64,000 nt of DNA, taken from the NCBI RefSeq assembly GCF_902498805.1, contig NZ_LR701580.1, positions 62,001 to 126,000 of the forward strand. Direction: 5' to 3'. The position numbers and the translations under genes were made by a program. Of this stretch, positions 45,949 to 56,774 are shown one piece after another. A model generated the notes under the pieces. The model was given only the letters and a program-made list of their open reading frames with translations, had not been told where the DNA came from and made no database searches. The stretch's first letter is position 1; the number at the start of each line of letters is the position of its first letter. Source of the DNA: Imperialibacter sp. EC-SDR9 (GTDB taxonomy: Bacteria; Bacteroidota; Bacteroidia; Cytophagales; Cyclobacteriaceae).

Positions 45949-46770
45949 ATGCCATCAGCCCGTTCCACGAATCTTAAGAAGATAACCACCCACCAGCTTC
46001 AGGAAATGAAGAACAGGGGGGAGAAAATAGCCATGCTTACCGCCTATGACTATTCCATGGCCAAAATATTGGACGGCTCAGGCATAGACGTCATTCTTGT
46101 TGGGGATTCCGCTTCCAATGTCATGGCGGGCAACGATACCACTTTGCCCATTACACTGGATCAGATGATTTATCACGCCACAAGTGTGGTTCGTGCTGTG
46201 GTTCGTGCCCTGGTCATTGTCGACATTCCGTTTGGCTCCTATCAGGGCAACTCCACTGAGGCGCTGCGATCCGCCATCAGGATCATGAAGGAGTCGGGCG
46301 GACACGGCGTGAAGATGGAGGGTGGCAGCGAGATCAAGGAAAGCATTGTGAGGGTGCTGAGCGCAGGCGTGCCGGTAATGGGGCACCTTGGCCTAACACC
46401 GCAGTCTATTTTCAAATTTGGTACCTACACCGTCCGGGCAAGGGAAGAAGCTGAAGCACAGAAGCTTATCGAAGACGCCAGGCTGCTGGAAGAAACAGGC
46501 TGCTTTGCCATCGTGTTGGAAAAAATTCCAGCCAAGCTGGCTAAAAAAGTAGCCGAGGCTGTCAGCATCCCGATTATTGGCATTGGTGCCGGGCCTGATG
46601 TAGACGGTCAGGTGCTTGTTGTGCACGATATGCTGGGCATCACCAAGGAATTTCAGCCAAGGTTCTTGCGCCGCTATGCCGACCTCGACAGCGTGATGAC
46701 TTCTGCGGTGGAAAACTACATTGACGATGTGAAAAAGAACGACTTCCCAACGCAAGAGGAGAGTTATTAA
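45949..46770 (+). CDS. panB: 3-methyl-2-oxobutanoate hydroxymethyltransferase
   Basis: 273 residues, soluble. It transfers a hydroxymethyl group from 5,10-methylene-tetrahydrofolate to alpha-ketoisovalerate to make ketopantoate, the first step of pantothenate synthesis. The barrel reads [35 protein letters not shown] (metal-binding Asp in GDS), then [53 protein letters not shown] (catalytic Glu), and [24 protein letters not shown]. All are standard and the length is normal. panC and panD are not nearby. The next gene starts 19 bases on but has no metabolic link. Confidence 0.96.
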   Translation: MPSARSTNLKKITTHQLQEMKNRGEKIAMLTAYDYSMAKILDGSGIDVILVGDSASNVMAGNDTTLPITLDQMIYHATSVVRAVVRALVIVDIPFGSYQGNSTEALRSAIRIMKESGGHGVKMEGGSEIKESIVRVLSAGVPVMGHLGLTPQSIFKFGTYTVRAREEAEAQKLIEDARLLEETGCFAIVLEKIPAKLAKKVAEAVSIPIIGIGAGPDVDGQVLVVHDMLGITKEFQPRFLRRYADLDSVMTSAVENYIDDVKKNDFPTQEESY

Positions 46771-46789
46771 TTTTCATTAGATTTATAGT

Positions 46790-47281
46790 ATGATATCAAT
46801 AATATACCCTGAAGGAGACTACTCGTCTTCGGACTTAGCTATCAGGCTTCAAGCATTGGCGCAAAGCCAGGGTAAGAATACTATTTATGTTGTCCCTAAA
46901 CACCTGGGGAGAAACCCGGAGGCAATATATAAGAAACTGTCCAAGTCAAGCACGGCTTTATTGTTAATGCATGACAAGACTGGATTGGACAAAGGGACAG
47001 AAGAAGAGATAAGGTATCTTCTAGGCCGCTCGAAAAACATCCATGCCATTTTGCCTTCGAATGTTGTACTGCCAAAGGATATTGAAAAGAAAATAAATGT
47101 TCTGCCCTATGGGGGAGGAACCAACAAGGCGTTTGCCGATATTGTCCAGGAAACTGTTCGGCAACTGGAGCCAAAAAACGGTGCAAAGAGTGAAAGCGGG
47201 AATGACTTTGCAGTTCTTTTGGCCTTGTTGGCAATGGTTATTCTCTTTATCGGACTTTCGTCAGACGATGGGAATAAGTAG
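46790..47281 (+). CDS. Membrane-tethered Rossmann-like protein of unknown function
   Basis: 163 residues. I do not recognise the family. Residues 1-130 alternate strands and helices: MISIIYPEGD, LAIRLQALAQ, NTIYVVPKHL, STALLLMHDKTGLDKGTEEEIRYLL, NIHAILPSN. This resembles small Rossmann-like sensors or NAD-handling folds (TIR or deoxyribosyltransferase-like), but no diagnostic motif is certain. The acidic EEE at 71-73 after the third strand is the only candidate active-site group. Residues 140-156 (FAVLLALLAMVILFIGL) form one C-terminal membrane helix, leaving the soluble domain in the cytoplasm if the N-terminus is inside. The last 14 bases overlap the start of the PIN-domain gene, so the two form one unit. 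The coding sequence is more AT-rich than panB. Confidence 0.6.
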   Translation: MISIIYPEGDYSSSDLAIRLQALAQSQGKNTIYVVPKHLGRNPEAIYKKLSKSSTALLLMHDKTGLDKGTEEEIRYLLGRSKNIHAILPSNVVLPKDIEKKINVLPYGGGTNKAFADIVQETVRQLEPKNGAKSESGNDFAVLLALLAMVILFIGLSSDDGNK

Positions 47282-47762
47282 ATATCGATCAATACTGTTA
47301 ATTGATAATGACGTCTTAGTAAATCTTTCTTTACTTATTGAAGCTGGCAGAAAGGACAGCTTCATGAAAGTAATCTCATTTCTCGCAATTACTTACACTG
47401 CTATTTGGATTCCAGCGACAGTTAGATACGAGTTTCTCATTAAGCGCAGGGATAAGAAAAGAAACAGAGTTCTAAAATGGATAATGAAGGAATTTAGTGT
47501 AGTTACGCTGTGTCCGATCAAAGTGAGTAAGAAGGAAATAGAGATTTTCGTGGGTAGCAATGACGAGAATGCTGGCGAGGCTGATGCAATAATCCAATGT
47601 CAAAAGGCCAAATCGAGTGATAGCTTTGCCTTTTCTGATATTGTCTTCTTTTCAAATGACAAAAAGGCGTTAACCAGAGCGGAAGGCTTTGATATATCTC
47701 TTCTAAGATATTCAACTTTCAGAGAGAGAATGTTAGAAGCTGGAATAGAGATTCCCATCTAA
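47268..47762 (+). CDS. PIN-domain nuclease-like protein
   Basis: 164 residues from ATG 47268. The frame is open further upstream, but only by running inside the previous gene, so this ATG is preferred. The PIN acidic residues are in place: Asp13 in ILLIDNDVLVNL, Glu55 in VRYEFL, Glu104 and Asp106 in NAGEADAII, Asp131 in FFSNDKKAL. The order and spacing match PIN RNases (D-x-N ... E ... GE-x-D ... D-D/N-K). Such proteins act as toxins or as RNA-processing nucleases. The start overlaps the upstream membrane-tethered protein by 14 bases, instead of an AbrB/Phd-type antitoxin, so the partner is unusual. Codon use is AT-rich. Confidence 0.7.
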   Translation: MGISRYRSILLIDNDVLVNLSLLIEAGRKDSFMKVISFLAITYTAIWIPATVRYEFLIKRRDKKRNRVLKWIMKEFSVVTLCPIKVSKKEIEIFVGSNDENAGEADAIIQCQKAKSSDSFAFSDIVFFSNDKKALTRAEGFDISLLRYSTFRERMLEAGIEIPI

Positions 47763-47901
47763 AGAAGGGATGAAGCCTCGTTTTAGGTGCTGAACGTCAT
47801 CAATCTCTAGCCTTCCTCCATGACTTTGATCATAGATGATGCTTCGGCCTTTTTTCTCTTTTCCCTTTGATGTATATTGAATCAAAAACCAACCCTGATC
47901 T

Positions 47902-48450
47902 ATGATTTTTTACATTATCATGGGGGCGGCGGTCGTCCTCTTCCTCTACACCATCAGTGTTTACAATCGGCTTGTTAAGAACAAAAACATGGCTGAAGAG
48001 GCCTGGAGCGGTATCGACGTTCAGCTCAAGAAGCGCTACGACCTGATACCGGCCCTTGTCAATACTGTGAAAGGCTATGCCAGCCATGAAAAGGAGACAC
48101 TTGAAAACGTGATCAAATGGCGGAACATGGGCGTGTCGGCCAACACAGTAAAAGACCAGGAGAACGCAGAAGTGGGCCTAAGCGCCGTGCTGGGTCGCCT
48201 GATTGCTTTGTCCGAAAACTACCCGGATCTGAAAGCCAACGCTAATTTTCAAGACCTTCAAAAGCAGCTTTCCGAGATCGAAAATGCTATTCAGCTTTCT
48301 CGTCGATATTACAACGGTGTGGTGCGTGACTTGAATATCACTATCGAGTCTTTTCCAAGCAACCTTGTGGCTTCCTCTTTTGCTTTTAGCAAAAAAGACT
48401 ATTTCGAAATGGACAACGCCCAGCGGGAAGCTCCGGAGGTAAAATTCTGA
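47902..48450 (+). CDS. lemA: LemA family protein
   Basis: 182 residues. One N-terminal membrane helix (FYIIMGAAVVLFLYTISVYNRLV), then the LemA helical domain: NKNMAEEAWSGIDVQLKKRYDLIPALVNTVKGYASHEKETLENV, and later ENYPDLKANANFQDLQKQLSEIENAIQLSRRYYNGVVRDLN and FPSNLVASSF. This is the family pattern throughout. The role of LemA is not settled; it is commonly paired with a DUF2207 (YciQ-like) membrane protein, as here, three bases downstream. Confidence 0.94.
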   Translation: MIFYIIMGAAVVLFLYTISVYNRLVKNKNMAEEAWSGIDVQLKKRYDLIPALVNTVKGYASHEKETLENVIKWRNMGVSANTVKDQENAEVGLSAVLGRLIALSENYPDLKANANFQDLQKQLSEIENAIQLSRRYYNGVVRDLNITIESFPSNLVASSFAFSKKDYFEMDNAQREAPEVKF

Positions 48451-48453
48451 ACC

Positions 48454-50358
48454 ATGAAGAAGCTGGTAACGCTATTGCTGGGAGGCCTGTTCTTTTCGGG
48501 CCTTGCAGCACAGGAAAGCATCATTTCTCCTCATCAGGAGCATGTCATTTCTTATGAAAGTGACATCACGATAAACCAGGATGCTTCCATCGATGTAGTG
48601 GAAACGATTAAAGTTTATGCCAATGGTAATGAGATAAGGAGGGGCATTTACCGGGCGTACCCAACAGAATACACAGATAGCGACGGTTTTTCGATGTCTG
48701 TTGGCTTCGAAGTATTGGAAGTGCTGAAAGATGGGGAGAGAGCGCCTTACCACACTGAAGGCAGCAGAAATGGGGAAGTGGTTTATATAGGTGAGGAAAA
48801 TGTGTTTCTTGAGCCAGGCGAATATACTTACACCATTAAGTACCGGTCGGAAAATCAGTTGGGTTTTTTCGACGGTTATGATGAACTCTACTACAACATC
48901 AATGGTAATGGCTGGATTTTTCCTATGGGAAAAGTTTCAGCTACTATCCATTTGCCGCCTGATGCGGACATTACACAATACAGTGGCTATACCGGTTTCG
49001 AAGGCGACGATGGCAAGGACTTCGAGGTGACAGAGGAGGGCAATCAAATCACCTTTACCACGACCCGCCCGTTTCAGGCCTACGAGAACTTAACCATAGC
49101 TGTTGCCTGGCCAAAAGGAATAGTCACGGAGCCTGAACGGCCGCTGAAAGCTTTCTATATTTGGTTGGATCAATGGGGCATTTATATCAGCGCCGGCCTT
49201 CTTGGGCTGCTTTTGATTTATTGGCTAAGAGCGTGGAATCAGGTAGGGGTCGATCCTAAAAAGGGAGCCATCATTCCTTTATTTGAACCCCCAAATGGTT
49301 TTTCGCCCGCCGACTGTTATTATGTCTATCACGAAGGGTATGGACAGAAAGGACTTGCAGCCGACTTGGTCGATATGGGCGTCAAAGGCCTTTTAACAAT
49401 TGACTACGAGGACAAGAAGTTCAGCCTCCATAAGAACGACGAAAACCAAATCAAAGTGGCCTCTACTGCTCAAAGGGTGCTGTTTGATAAAATTTTCGGC
49501 ACATACCGAAAAAAGTTGGTGTTGGAGCAGGAAAACCATAGTACGATTAGCGCTGCCATAGCCGCCCACCAAAAAGGGGTTAAAAGTGAGCTTGACGGGG
49601 TCTATTTTAGAATGAACAGTTCATATATATGGCTGGCATTTCTGATCACAATTATCGGGATGCTTGCCATGGTGCCATGGGGAAGGTATGGAGCAGGCTT
49701 CCTTATATTTTGGCTTCCCCTGGTTAGCCTTCCTGTGATTGGCCTGGTAGCCGGAAGCATCAGCTCGGGAATGACTTTCGTTGAAAAACGATACGGCCTG
49801 GGAGCATTCATCGCTTTCATGATCTTTACTATCCCAGGTTTATTGGGTTACTTGTTTGTCATATATTATAACCTGGAGAGCGCACTCATGCTAGTCATCG
49901 CTCTCGGGTACATCATAGTGAATGGTATGTTCATCTACCTGATCAAAGCGCCGACTGTCGAGGGAAGGAAGATACTGGATCAGCTGGAGGGGTTACGATT
50001 GTTTATGAAAACAGCGGAAGAGGACAGGTTCAACCGGCTCCAAAGCAAAGGGTCAGCGTTGGAGCTTTTCGAAAAACTACTTCCTTTTTCCATTGCTCTT
50101 GGTGTGGAAAACGAGTGGGGTGAGCATTTTGAGTCTTACCTGAAAGCCACGTCGAACGATGGCATGGATTATCACCCAATTTGGTATCACAATGCCTCAA
50201 TGAGACACTTCAGTAGCAGCACATTTAGTAGCAGCATCAGCTCGAGTTTGACCTCCAACATTAGTAGCTCATCCACTGCTCCTGGTAGTAGTTCAGGCAG
50301 CGGGGGCGGTGGCTCATCGGGCGGCGGCGGTGGCGGCGGTGGTGGCGGTGGCTGGTAA
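48454..50358 (+). CDS. DUF2207 (YciQ-like) membrane protein
   Basis: 634 residues. Signal peptide (MKKLVTLLLGGLFFSGLAAQ). The DUF2207 extracytoplasmic beta domain (about 25-225) begins VISYESDITINQDASIDVVETIKV and includes GIYRAYPTEY and NGNGWIFPMGKVSATI. A TM helix follows near 245, then a cytoplasmic-type domain (KAFYIW, FSPADCYYV, GLAADLVDMGVKGLLTIDY), with more TM helices at about 390-495. The tail is Ser-rich and then a Gly run ending GGGW, as in other DUF2207 proteins. It is the standard partner of LemA; the function is unknown. Confidence 0.9.
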   Translation: MKKLVTLLLGGLFFSGLAAQESIISPHQEHVISYESDITINQDASIDVVETIKVYANGNEIRRGIYRAYPTEYTDSDGFSMSVGFEVLEVLKDGERAPYHTEGSRNGEVVYIGEENVFLEPGEYTYTIKYRSENQLGFFDGYDELYYNINGNGWIFPMGKVSATIHLPPDADITQYSGYTGFEGDDGKDFEVTEEGNQITFTTTRPFQAYENLTIAVAWPKGIVTEPERPLKAFYIWLDQWGIYISAGLLGLLLIYWLRAWNQVGVDPKKGAIIPLFEPPNGFSPADCYYVYHEGYGQKGLAADLVDMGVKGLLTIDYEDKKFSLHKNDENQIKVASTAQRVLFDKIFGTYRKKLVLEQENHSTISAAIAAHQKGVKSELDGVYFRMNSSYIWLAFLITIIGMLAMVPWGRYGAGFLIFWLPLVSLPVIGLVAGSISSGMTFVEKRYGLGAFIAFMIFTIPGLLGYLFVIYYNLESALMLVIALGYIIVNGMFIYLIKAPTVEGRKILDQLEGLRLFMKTAEEDRFNRLQSKGSALELFEKLLPFSIALGVENEWGEHFESYLKATSNDGMDYHPIWYHNASMRHFSSSTFSSSISSSLTSNISSSSTAPGSSSGSGGGGSSGGGGGGGGGGGW

Positions 50359-52897
<2,539 letters not shown>

Positions 52898-52952
52898 TCT
52901 GGTGTGGGGTTATTGGTTAAGGAGTTAGCCGATAATAAAATTTATGCAGACG

Positions 52953-52987
52953 TCAGGATTGTCTAAGGTTGATGATCCTGATTTTTT
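52953..52987 (+). terminator. Candidate terminator after icd
   Basis: TCAGGAT pairs with ATCCTGA across a 15-base loop and is followed by six T. It lies 55 bases after the icd stop. Confidence 0.55.
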
Positions 52988-53121
52988 GTTTCTGAGCCCC
53001 ATGGATGATTTGTATTCAGAGAACAGAACGCATTCCTAATTGTTATATAAAAAACCGTCCTATGTTGTCGAGTTTTTTATTTTGTCAACCTTTCGTATGT
53101 TGACGCATACTACCGATTGAG

Positions 53122-53754
53122 ATGATTGAAAAGGAACTTCCGTTATTCCCTCTCAACCTCGTAGCCTATCCCGGCGAGGAGCTGAACCTGCACATTTTTG
53201 AGCCAAGGTACAGGCAGCTTATTACGGAGTGTGTCAATACCAACACTACCTTTGGTGTTCCGTCTTACGTTCTCAGCAAGATCGAGTATGGCACCGAAGT
53301 AAAAATTGTGAAGCTTGAAAAAACCTACGATGATGGCCGAATGGACGTTCGAACCGTCGGCATGGGTATTTTCAAAGTACTCGATTTTGTCAGCCCATGG
53401 CCAGGCAAACTGTATTCCGGTGGCACGGTCGAAATGGTTAAAACCATGCCGGATGGCGATGTAGTTTTGCAGGAAGAGCTATTTAAGTTGGTCAACGACC
53501 TGTTTGAGTGGCTTGGCATGGAGGGGCTCGTGAAATTTGATCAAAAAATGCTCACCTACGCCATCGCTCACAAGATCGGCCTGAGCAAAGAGCAGGAATA
53601 CGAGCTGCTGAAGACCACCTCTGAAAAGAAGAGGCAGGAGTTCCTCATTAATTACTTGAAGCTAACAATCCCCATTGTTAAGCAAATGGAGCAGGCCAAA
53701 GACCGTATTCGCCAGAACGGTCATTTCAAACACCTGGATGCACTTGATTTTTAG
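53122..53754 (+). CDS. Lon-protease substrate-binding-domain protein
   Basis: 210 residues, soluble. The N-terminal 110 residues match the Lon N-terminal (LAN) domain: ELPLFPLNLVAYPGEELNLHIFEPRYRQLITECV, then TTFGVPSYV and YDDGRMDVRTVGMGIFKVLDF. The C-terminal part is helical (KMLTYAIAHKIGLSKEQEYELLKTTSEKKRQEFLINYL), also as in the family. No ATPase or protease domain is present, so it is the stand-alone form, of unknown role. Upstream is a small GTCAAC/GTTGAC inverted repeat (53084-53104). A REP-like hairpin lies 40 bases downstream. Confidence 0.85.
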   Translation: MIEKELPLFPLNLVAYPGEELNLHIFEPRYRQLITECVNTNTTFGVPSYVLSKIEYGTEVKIVKLEKTYDDGRMDVRTVGMGIFKVLDFVSPWPGKLYSGGTVEMVKTMPDGDVVLQEELFKLVNDLFEWLGMEGLVKFDQKMLTYAIAHKIGLSKEQEYELLKTTSEKKRQEFLINYLKLTIPIVKQMEQAKDRIRQNGHFKHLDALDF

Positions 53755-53793
53755 GTGGTTCTTCATTCAAAGAATATCAGTATAAGAAACGTC

Positions 53794-53813
53794 ATGCCTG
53801 CGAAAGCAGGCAT
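53794..53813. repeat. REP-like palindrome with GAAA loop
   Basis: ATGCCTGC-GAAA-GCAGGCAT is a perfect 8-bp stem with a GNRA tetraloop, within GTC...ATCT context. The shape CGTCATxCCxGCGAAAGCxGGxATC is common in many bacterial genomes as a dispersed intergenic palindrome. No second copy is seen in this window. No T tract follows. Confidence 0.55.
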
Positions 53814-53943
53814 CTCTGTTAATTGCCTACAACACATCAGCGTGAATGACTCATCTTTCGAACGACGATGTTCCAACCAGTTCAATCCATTAATTTAGTG
53901 CATCATTGGTCTACATCAGTTACTTTAGCATAAAAAGACCTCT

Positions 53944-54456
53944 ATGCCCGAGCTTTCAGGATTTGGCACCATACTATTATTTATCATAGGAGGCTTCGTC
54001 TTCGTGCTGCTTTCCGTAGGCTTTGCTATGCTTGTCAGGCCCAACAGACCCAATATCGAAAAGCTCACCACCTACGAATGTGGTGAGAATCCATCGACAA
54101 GCGCCTGGGGCAAATTCAATGTCCGATTCTACATCGTAGCACTTATTTTTCTCCTGTTCGAAGTAGAACTGGTCTTTCTTTTCCCATGGGCAACCGTTTT
54201 TGGGCAAAAAGAACTCGTCGACGCTACCGGTGGGCTATGGGGCTGGTTTGCACTTGGAGAAATGACGGTCTTCGTATTAATACTGGCGCTTGGGCTTGTG
54301 TTTGCCTGGGCCAAAGGTTATCTGGAGTGGGAGAGGCCAGTTGTGGAAGCCACCCGGATGGATTCAAAAGTGCCGGATAAGCTGTATGAGGCAGTGAGTA
54401 AAAAAGTAAAAAGTATTCGGGCAGAAGTACCTGTAGTAAAAGAGGAGGTTGTATAA
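53944..54456 (+). CDS. nuoA: NADH-quinone oxidoreductase subunit A
   Basis: 170 residues. Three TM helices: about 8-30, 62-85 and 96-122. The NuoA loop [41 protein letters not shown] contains the conserved Cys and the Glu/Asp-rich membrane segment of the family. The C-terminal tail is about 45 residues longer than E. coli-type NuoA and rich in Lys/Glu/Val. It is a small membrane subunit of complex I near the quinone channel. The stop codon shares one base with the start of nuoB. Confidence 0.94.
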   Translation: MPELSGFGTILLFIIGGFVFVLLSVGFAMLVRPNRPNIEKLTTYECGENPSTSAWGKFNVRFYIVALIFLLFEVELVFLFPWATVFGQKELVDATGGLWGWFALGEMTVFVLILALGLVFAWAKGYLEWERPVVEATRMDSKVPDKLYEAVSKKVKSIRAEVPVVKEEVV

Positions 54457-54992
54457 TGGGACTACTTGATCAGCAACTAGGGCAAGGCGGAGTGATTATC
54501 ACTAGAGTGGACGACTTGATCAACTGGGCCCGGCTTTCGTCCATTTGGCCCATGGGTTTTGGACTGGCCTGCTGTGCCATCGAAATGATGGGGTCCATGG
54601 CCTCCAATTACGACCTCGACAGGCTGGGTGTGTTTCCTCGCCCTTCTCCAAGGCAGTCCGATGTGATGATAGTGGCAGGGACAGTTACCTTCAAAATGGC
54701 CGATAGGGTTCGCAGACTTTATGAGCAAATGGCCGAACCGCGCTATGTCATCTCCATGGGTTCATGCTCCAACTGTGGAGGCCCCTACTGGGAACACGGC
54801 TACCATGTGGTGAAAGGGGTCGATCGCATCATTCCAGTGGACGTTTACGTGCCCGGGTGCCCCCCAAGGCCAGAAGCATTGATTGGGGGCATATTGAAAC
54901 TTCAGGAAAAAATTAGAGGTGAGAGCCTGATGGCTCCTGCGGCACTTGAAAGACTGATGGCAAAAAAAGCTGAAAAAGCAACGCAGGCTTAA
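54456..54992 (+). CDS. nuoB: NADH-quinone oxidoreductase subunit B
   Basis: 178 residues. It carries the N2 iron-sulfur cluster of complex I next to the quinone site. The Cys ligands appear in [10 protein letters not shown] (two adjacent Cys), [16 protein letters not shown] and [20 protein letters not shown]. The stretch [24 protein letters not shown] is also standard. It starts inside the nuoA stop (TAATG). The next complex I gene, nuoC, is 1.8 kb away because a two-gene cassette is placed between them. Confidence 0.97.
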   Translation: MGLLDQQLGQGGVIITRVDDLINWARLSSIWPMGFGLACCAIEMMGSMASNYDLDRLGVFPRPSPRQSDVMIVAGTVTFKMADRVRRLYEQMAEPRYVISMGSCSNCGGPYWEHGYHVVKGVDRIIPVDVYVPGCPPRPEALIGGILKLQEKIRGESLMAPAALERLMAKKAEKATQA

Positions 54993-55029
54993 TCCATACC
55001 CTCCAGGCGGCTCTAAGCTCCCGGAGCGG

Positions 55030-55060
55030 TTGTCAGGTATTACCAGAAATCCTATATTTT
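55030..55060 (+). promoter_or_regulatory. Candidate promoter for the ATPase/TOPRIM cassette
   Basis: TTG (55030-55032), 20 bases, then TATATTTT (55053-55060), one base short of TAnnTTTG. It lies about 85 bases before the ATPase ATG, in the 152-base spacer after nuoB. The same TTG-N20-TATATTT geometry occurs at 58603-58633. It would let the cassette be expressed apart from nuoAB. The rest of the spacer holds nothing clear. Confidence 0.35.
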
Positions 55061-55144
55061 CGTAGATTAGCGAAAGGTACTGCCATTTGGTGCCCACAGC
55101 GTTAGCTGGTGGCAACAACTGGCTCGCCAATCAATTAGAAAAAA

Positions 55145-56173
55145 ATGGCTGGAGAAAATCATTTAACCTATTTCAAAGTCGAGAACTTCAAGCGCTTCAA
55201 AGAGCTTGAGGTGAAAGACATTGGGCAGTTCAATTTGGTGCTGGGGGATAATAATGTAGGGAAGACGAGTTTTTTGGAGGCTTTGTTGTTCGAGTCTTGG
55301 TATTCTGATTGGTCATTTCTCAATTTTAAATGGGCGCTAATCCAAAAAAATGCAGATGCTTCTTACAAAGGCGACGTAATGTATGCCTACCTAAATAGAG
55401 AACAGGTTGGAAAATATAGTGAAGAACTGATAAAATATAGGTTTGAGTTTGCGTCGGGAGACTTTGATGACAGGAAAGGCAAAGATTTCCAAATAAACGT
55501 GAGCGGCGGGGGATTTGTAGTTGAGCCGCCGATTACGAGCCCGTTATTACAATATGAAAGTGATGCCTCTAAAAGGCTAGAACTATCTCCAGATTTCAAA
55601 GCTCCTTTGATTCCTTTTTCTTTAGCCTATAAAGATGATCTCGTTTATCAATATTCGAAGGACATTCAGGAAGATAAGTATTCTAAGAATGCCTTGATTA
55701 ATGGGCTAAAAATAATAGTCCCAAGCATCAATGATATCGAAGTCAGCTTGAAACAAAAAGATTCGCCTTCTTTGCTTATTAAAAGGAGCGATTATAGATT
55801 TTCAATGCCGCTTGTTTCTTTCGGAGACGGTGTAAACAAGCTTTTTCGGATTTTATGTGACATCATTTGGTTTCGTGGGAAACGTCTAATGATCGACGAA
55901 ATCGACACAGGCATCCACTACAGCCGGATGAAGGATTTCTGGGAGACAATACTCCTGGCAGCAAAAGAAAACGATGTGCAGCTTTTTGCTTCGACGCATA
56001 ATCTTGAGTGTATTAAATATTTTAAAGAAGCCTTGGAAGAATTATCTGATTTGCAAGATAAGGCTAGGACTATAACGCTTGTTGAACATCTTCAGACTAA
56101 AGATATTTTGGCTCACACCAATCATTTTGATGTGCTGGAATCCGAACTCGCTTTGGGTAATGAGGTAAGGTGA
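55145..56173 (+). CDS. OLD/AAA-family ATPase of a two-gene cassette
   Basis: 342 residues, soluble. The SMC/ABC-like ATPase head reads LTYFKVENFKRFKELEVKDI, Walker A GDNNVGKTS (34-42), a signature-like SFGDGVNKL (225-233), Walker B RLMIDEID (247-254), and the H-loop STHN (283-286). The insert between Walker A and signature is about 180 residues, with no coiled coil. This is the AAA_15/AAA_21 (OLD-like) type; unlike OLD, the TOPRIM part is not fused but is encoded one base downstream. Base use is AT-rich: 19 of 60 bases are G or C at 55381-55440, against 28 of 60 in a nuoD stretch (57541-57600). It lies within the complex I operon, suggesting insertion. By analogy with PARIS, AbiL and Gabija, an anti-phage or DNA-metabolism role is possible but not shown. 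Confidence 0.82.
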   Translation: MAGENHLTYFKVENFKRFKELEVKDIGQFNLVLGDNNVGKTSFLEALLFESWYSDWSFLNFKWALIQKNADASYKGDVMYAYLNREQVGKYSEELIKYRFEFASGDFDDRKGKDFQINVSGGGFVVEPPITSPLLQYESDASKRLELSPDFKAPLIPFSLAYKDDLVYQYSKDIQEDKYSKNALINGLKIIVPSINDIEVSLKQKDSPSLLIKRSDYRFSMPLVSFGDGVNKLFRILCDIIWFRGKRLMIDEIDTGIHYSRMKDFWETILLAAKENDVQLFASTHNLECIKYFKEALEELSDLQDKARTITLVEHLQTKDILAHTNHFDVLESELALGNEVR

Positions 56174-56174
56174 A

Positions 56175-56774
56175 ATGAAAGACACTTACATTTTTGTTGA
56201 GGGGGATACCGACGAGAAGTTTCTTCAAGCTATTTTCCTGAGGCACTATTCTGATGGGGATCGAGTACAGTTTATCTCACTTGGAGGCAATTATAAAAGG
56301 CTGGAAGAGAAAAAGAGGGTTGAGCAATTAAAAGACGGACGTAGGAACCTTATTATCGTAGACGCAGACGTCAACAATTTCAACCAGGTTAAATCCGGCG
56401 TTCAGGTACTGCTTGACCGGATTGCAGAAGAGCAAGAACGTTTAAATATACCTTTTCAGGCAGATTCATTTCTATTTCCAAATGATATCTTGGACGGCAA
56501 TCTGGAATCACTGGTGAGAAACTTAGCTCCATTGAATAAAAGTGACATATGGAATTGTATTGATGGTTACTCAAAATGTGTGGAGCAAATTCAAACTCCT
56601 GGCTTTCGAGCAATTGACGCTAAAACAAAGATATATATCTACGTAAATGCACATGATCACGTAAAATGGAATGCTCAGGAGTGGTTGCTTGATACCGAGA
56701 TTTGGAATCTTGAATCGAATAGCCTCGATAATTTATTAGCCTTTTTGGACAAGTATTTTACAAGAAATCAATGA
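56175..56774 (+). CDS. DUF3226-like TOPRIM protein of the ATPase cassette
   Basis: 199 residues, soluble. The TOPRIM acidic groups are visible: VEGDTDEKFL (Glu9, Asp13) on the first strand and NLIIVDADVNNF (Asp63, Asp65) on the third. The family-specific part is FLFPNDILDGNLESLV (about 99-114) and the end TEIWNLESNSLDNLLAFLDKYF, as I know from DUF3226 proteins. TOPRIM domains act as metal-dependent nucleases or in DNA and RNA cleavage. The gene starts one base after the ATPase stop. Its own TGA overlaps the ATG of nuoC as ATGA, so nuoC translation is likely coupled to it. AT-rich like the ATPase gene. An alternative relation is DUF4435 (AriB of PARIS); the motif order favours DUF3226. Confidence 0.75.
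   Translation: MKDTYIFVEGDTDEKFLQAIFLRHYSDGDRVQFISLGGNYKRLEEKKRVEQLKDGRRNLIIVDADVNNFNQVKSGVQVLLDRIAEEQERLNIPFQADSFLFPNDILDGNLESLVRNLAPLNKSDIWNCIDGYSKCVEQIQTPGFRAIDAKTKIYIYVNAHDHVKWNAQEWLLDTEIWNLESNSLDNLLAFLDKYFTRNQ

Noticed and set aside
47097-47267. Upstream extension of the PIN protein by 57 codons
   Set aside because: The extension lies entirely within the preceding gene in another frame and has no PIN character; the ATG at 47268 gives the normal PIN start.
53084-53104. GTCAAC/GTTGAC inverted repeat before the Lon-domain gene
   Set aside because: Only six pairs with a nine-base spacer; could occur by chance and has no clear promoter beside it.
54762-55130. Minus-strand open frame across the nuoB end and the spacer before the ATPase
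   Set aside because: Mostly antisense to nuoB; no recognisable protein features.
55145-56774. Calling the cassette a known PARIS, Gabija or OLD system by name
   Set aside because: No helicase (Gabija), no fusion (OLD), and the second protein looks like DUF3226 rather than the DUF4435 protein of PARIS; naming it would go beyond the sequence.
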